Source: Symbiodinium natans (taxonomy: Eukaryota > Sar > Dinophyceae > Suessiales > Symbiodiniaceae). Taken from it: a DNA stretch of 15,135 bases. Below, in pieces: positions 14,992-15,135 of this stretch. The stretch covers positions 214,441 to 229,575 of the forward strand of contig CAJNDS010002330.1 in assembly GCA_905221605.1 (NCBI GenBank), written 5' to 3'. The position numbers and the translations under genes were made by a program. Under the pieces are notes generated by a model. It saw only the letters and a list, made by a program, of their open reading frames with translations. It was not told the DNA's origin and ran no database searches. Each line of letters begins with the position of its first letter. Within the stretch, counting starts at the first letter, position 1.

Positions 14992-15135
14992 TTTCTCAGG
15001 GGTCTAAAGACCTTCACGTTCGGCTGTGATGTCGACCGGAGCCCGGCAGGGGTGCAGCTTCCCAGCTACAAAGCGAGCATTTTAACCAGAGCTTGCGAGG
15101 GATGCAGCTTCCGAGCGGGCGAAAGACCTTGACCA
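14992..15135 (+). pseudogene. Second, frameshifted copy of the leucine-rich-repeat sequence
   Basis: Nearly identical to 14657-14813 (offset 335 at the start) but lacking 13 nt inside the second repeat unit, where AGCTAC is followed directly by AAAGCGAGC instead of the longer form. Thirteen is not a multiple of three, so the repeat frame breaks. The copy runs off the window edge. Confidence 0.6.

Overview
The window looks like nuclear DNA of a dinoflagellate, most likely of the Symbiodiniaceae. The support is indirect: many interstitial TTTAGGG/CCCTAAA tracts (plant/alveolate telomere type), short GT-AG introns with AG|G acceptor junctions, long GT microsatellites, a leucine-rich repeat with the period-21 pattern LTFG..FNQ.L.GV.LPSGL.T, and a very large uninterrupted reading frame next to split genes. 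Runs of 100 N mark a draft assembly. No rRNA, tRNA or CRISPR array was recognised.

Layout. Bases 1-900 hold one open plus-strand segment (290-718). Bases 897-about 3115 carry exon-like segments on the minus strand. The best part is a four-exon, phase-consistent 3' end (1859-1780, 1697-1617, 1454-1182, 982-897) that ends in TAA but has one internal TAG. Its last intron contains a GT/CA microsatellite. Bases 3499-3977 are open on the plus strand and can be joined in frame by a 70-nt GT-AG intron to the dominant gene.

The dominant gene starts at or before 4010 and runs without interruption for 2008 codons into an assembly gap at 10036-10135. It encodes one giant fusion protein: an acidic N-terminal part, two diverged copies of an F-box / beta-rich / cross-brace zinc finger module, a complete-looking RecB/lambda-exonuclease-type PD-(D/E)XK nuclease, and a D5-like superfamily 3 helicase whose Walker A lysine is replaced by glutamine. 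The combination suggests replication and host-control functions of a virus-like or selfish element, or a host family derived from one. This is the most interesting object in the window.

After the gap come a coding-like segment with two interleaved perfect 8-bp helices (a pseudoknot arrangement), a region rich in GTTTAAAC repeats, and two related small inverted-repeat elements (MITE-like). From 11147 to 13370 lies a mosaic of TTTAGGG tracts in both orientations and a duplicated subtelomere-like unit. From 13458 to the end there are split exon-like pieces, including one with a CX5R dual-specificity-phosphatase loop. A leucine-rich-repeat segment follows; part of it is repeated, with a frameshifting deletion, on the far side of a degenerate telomere-like tract.
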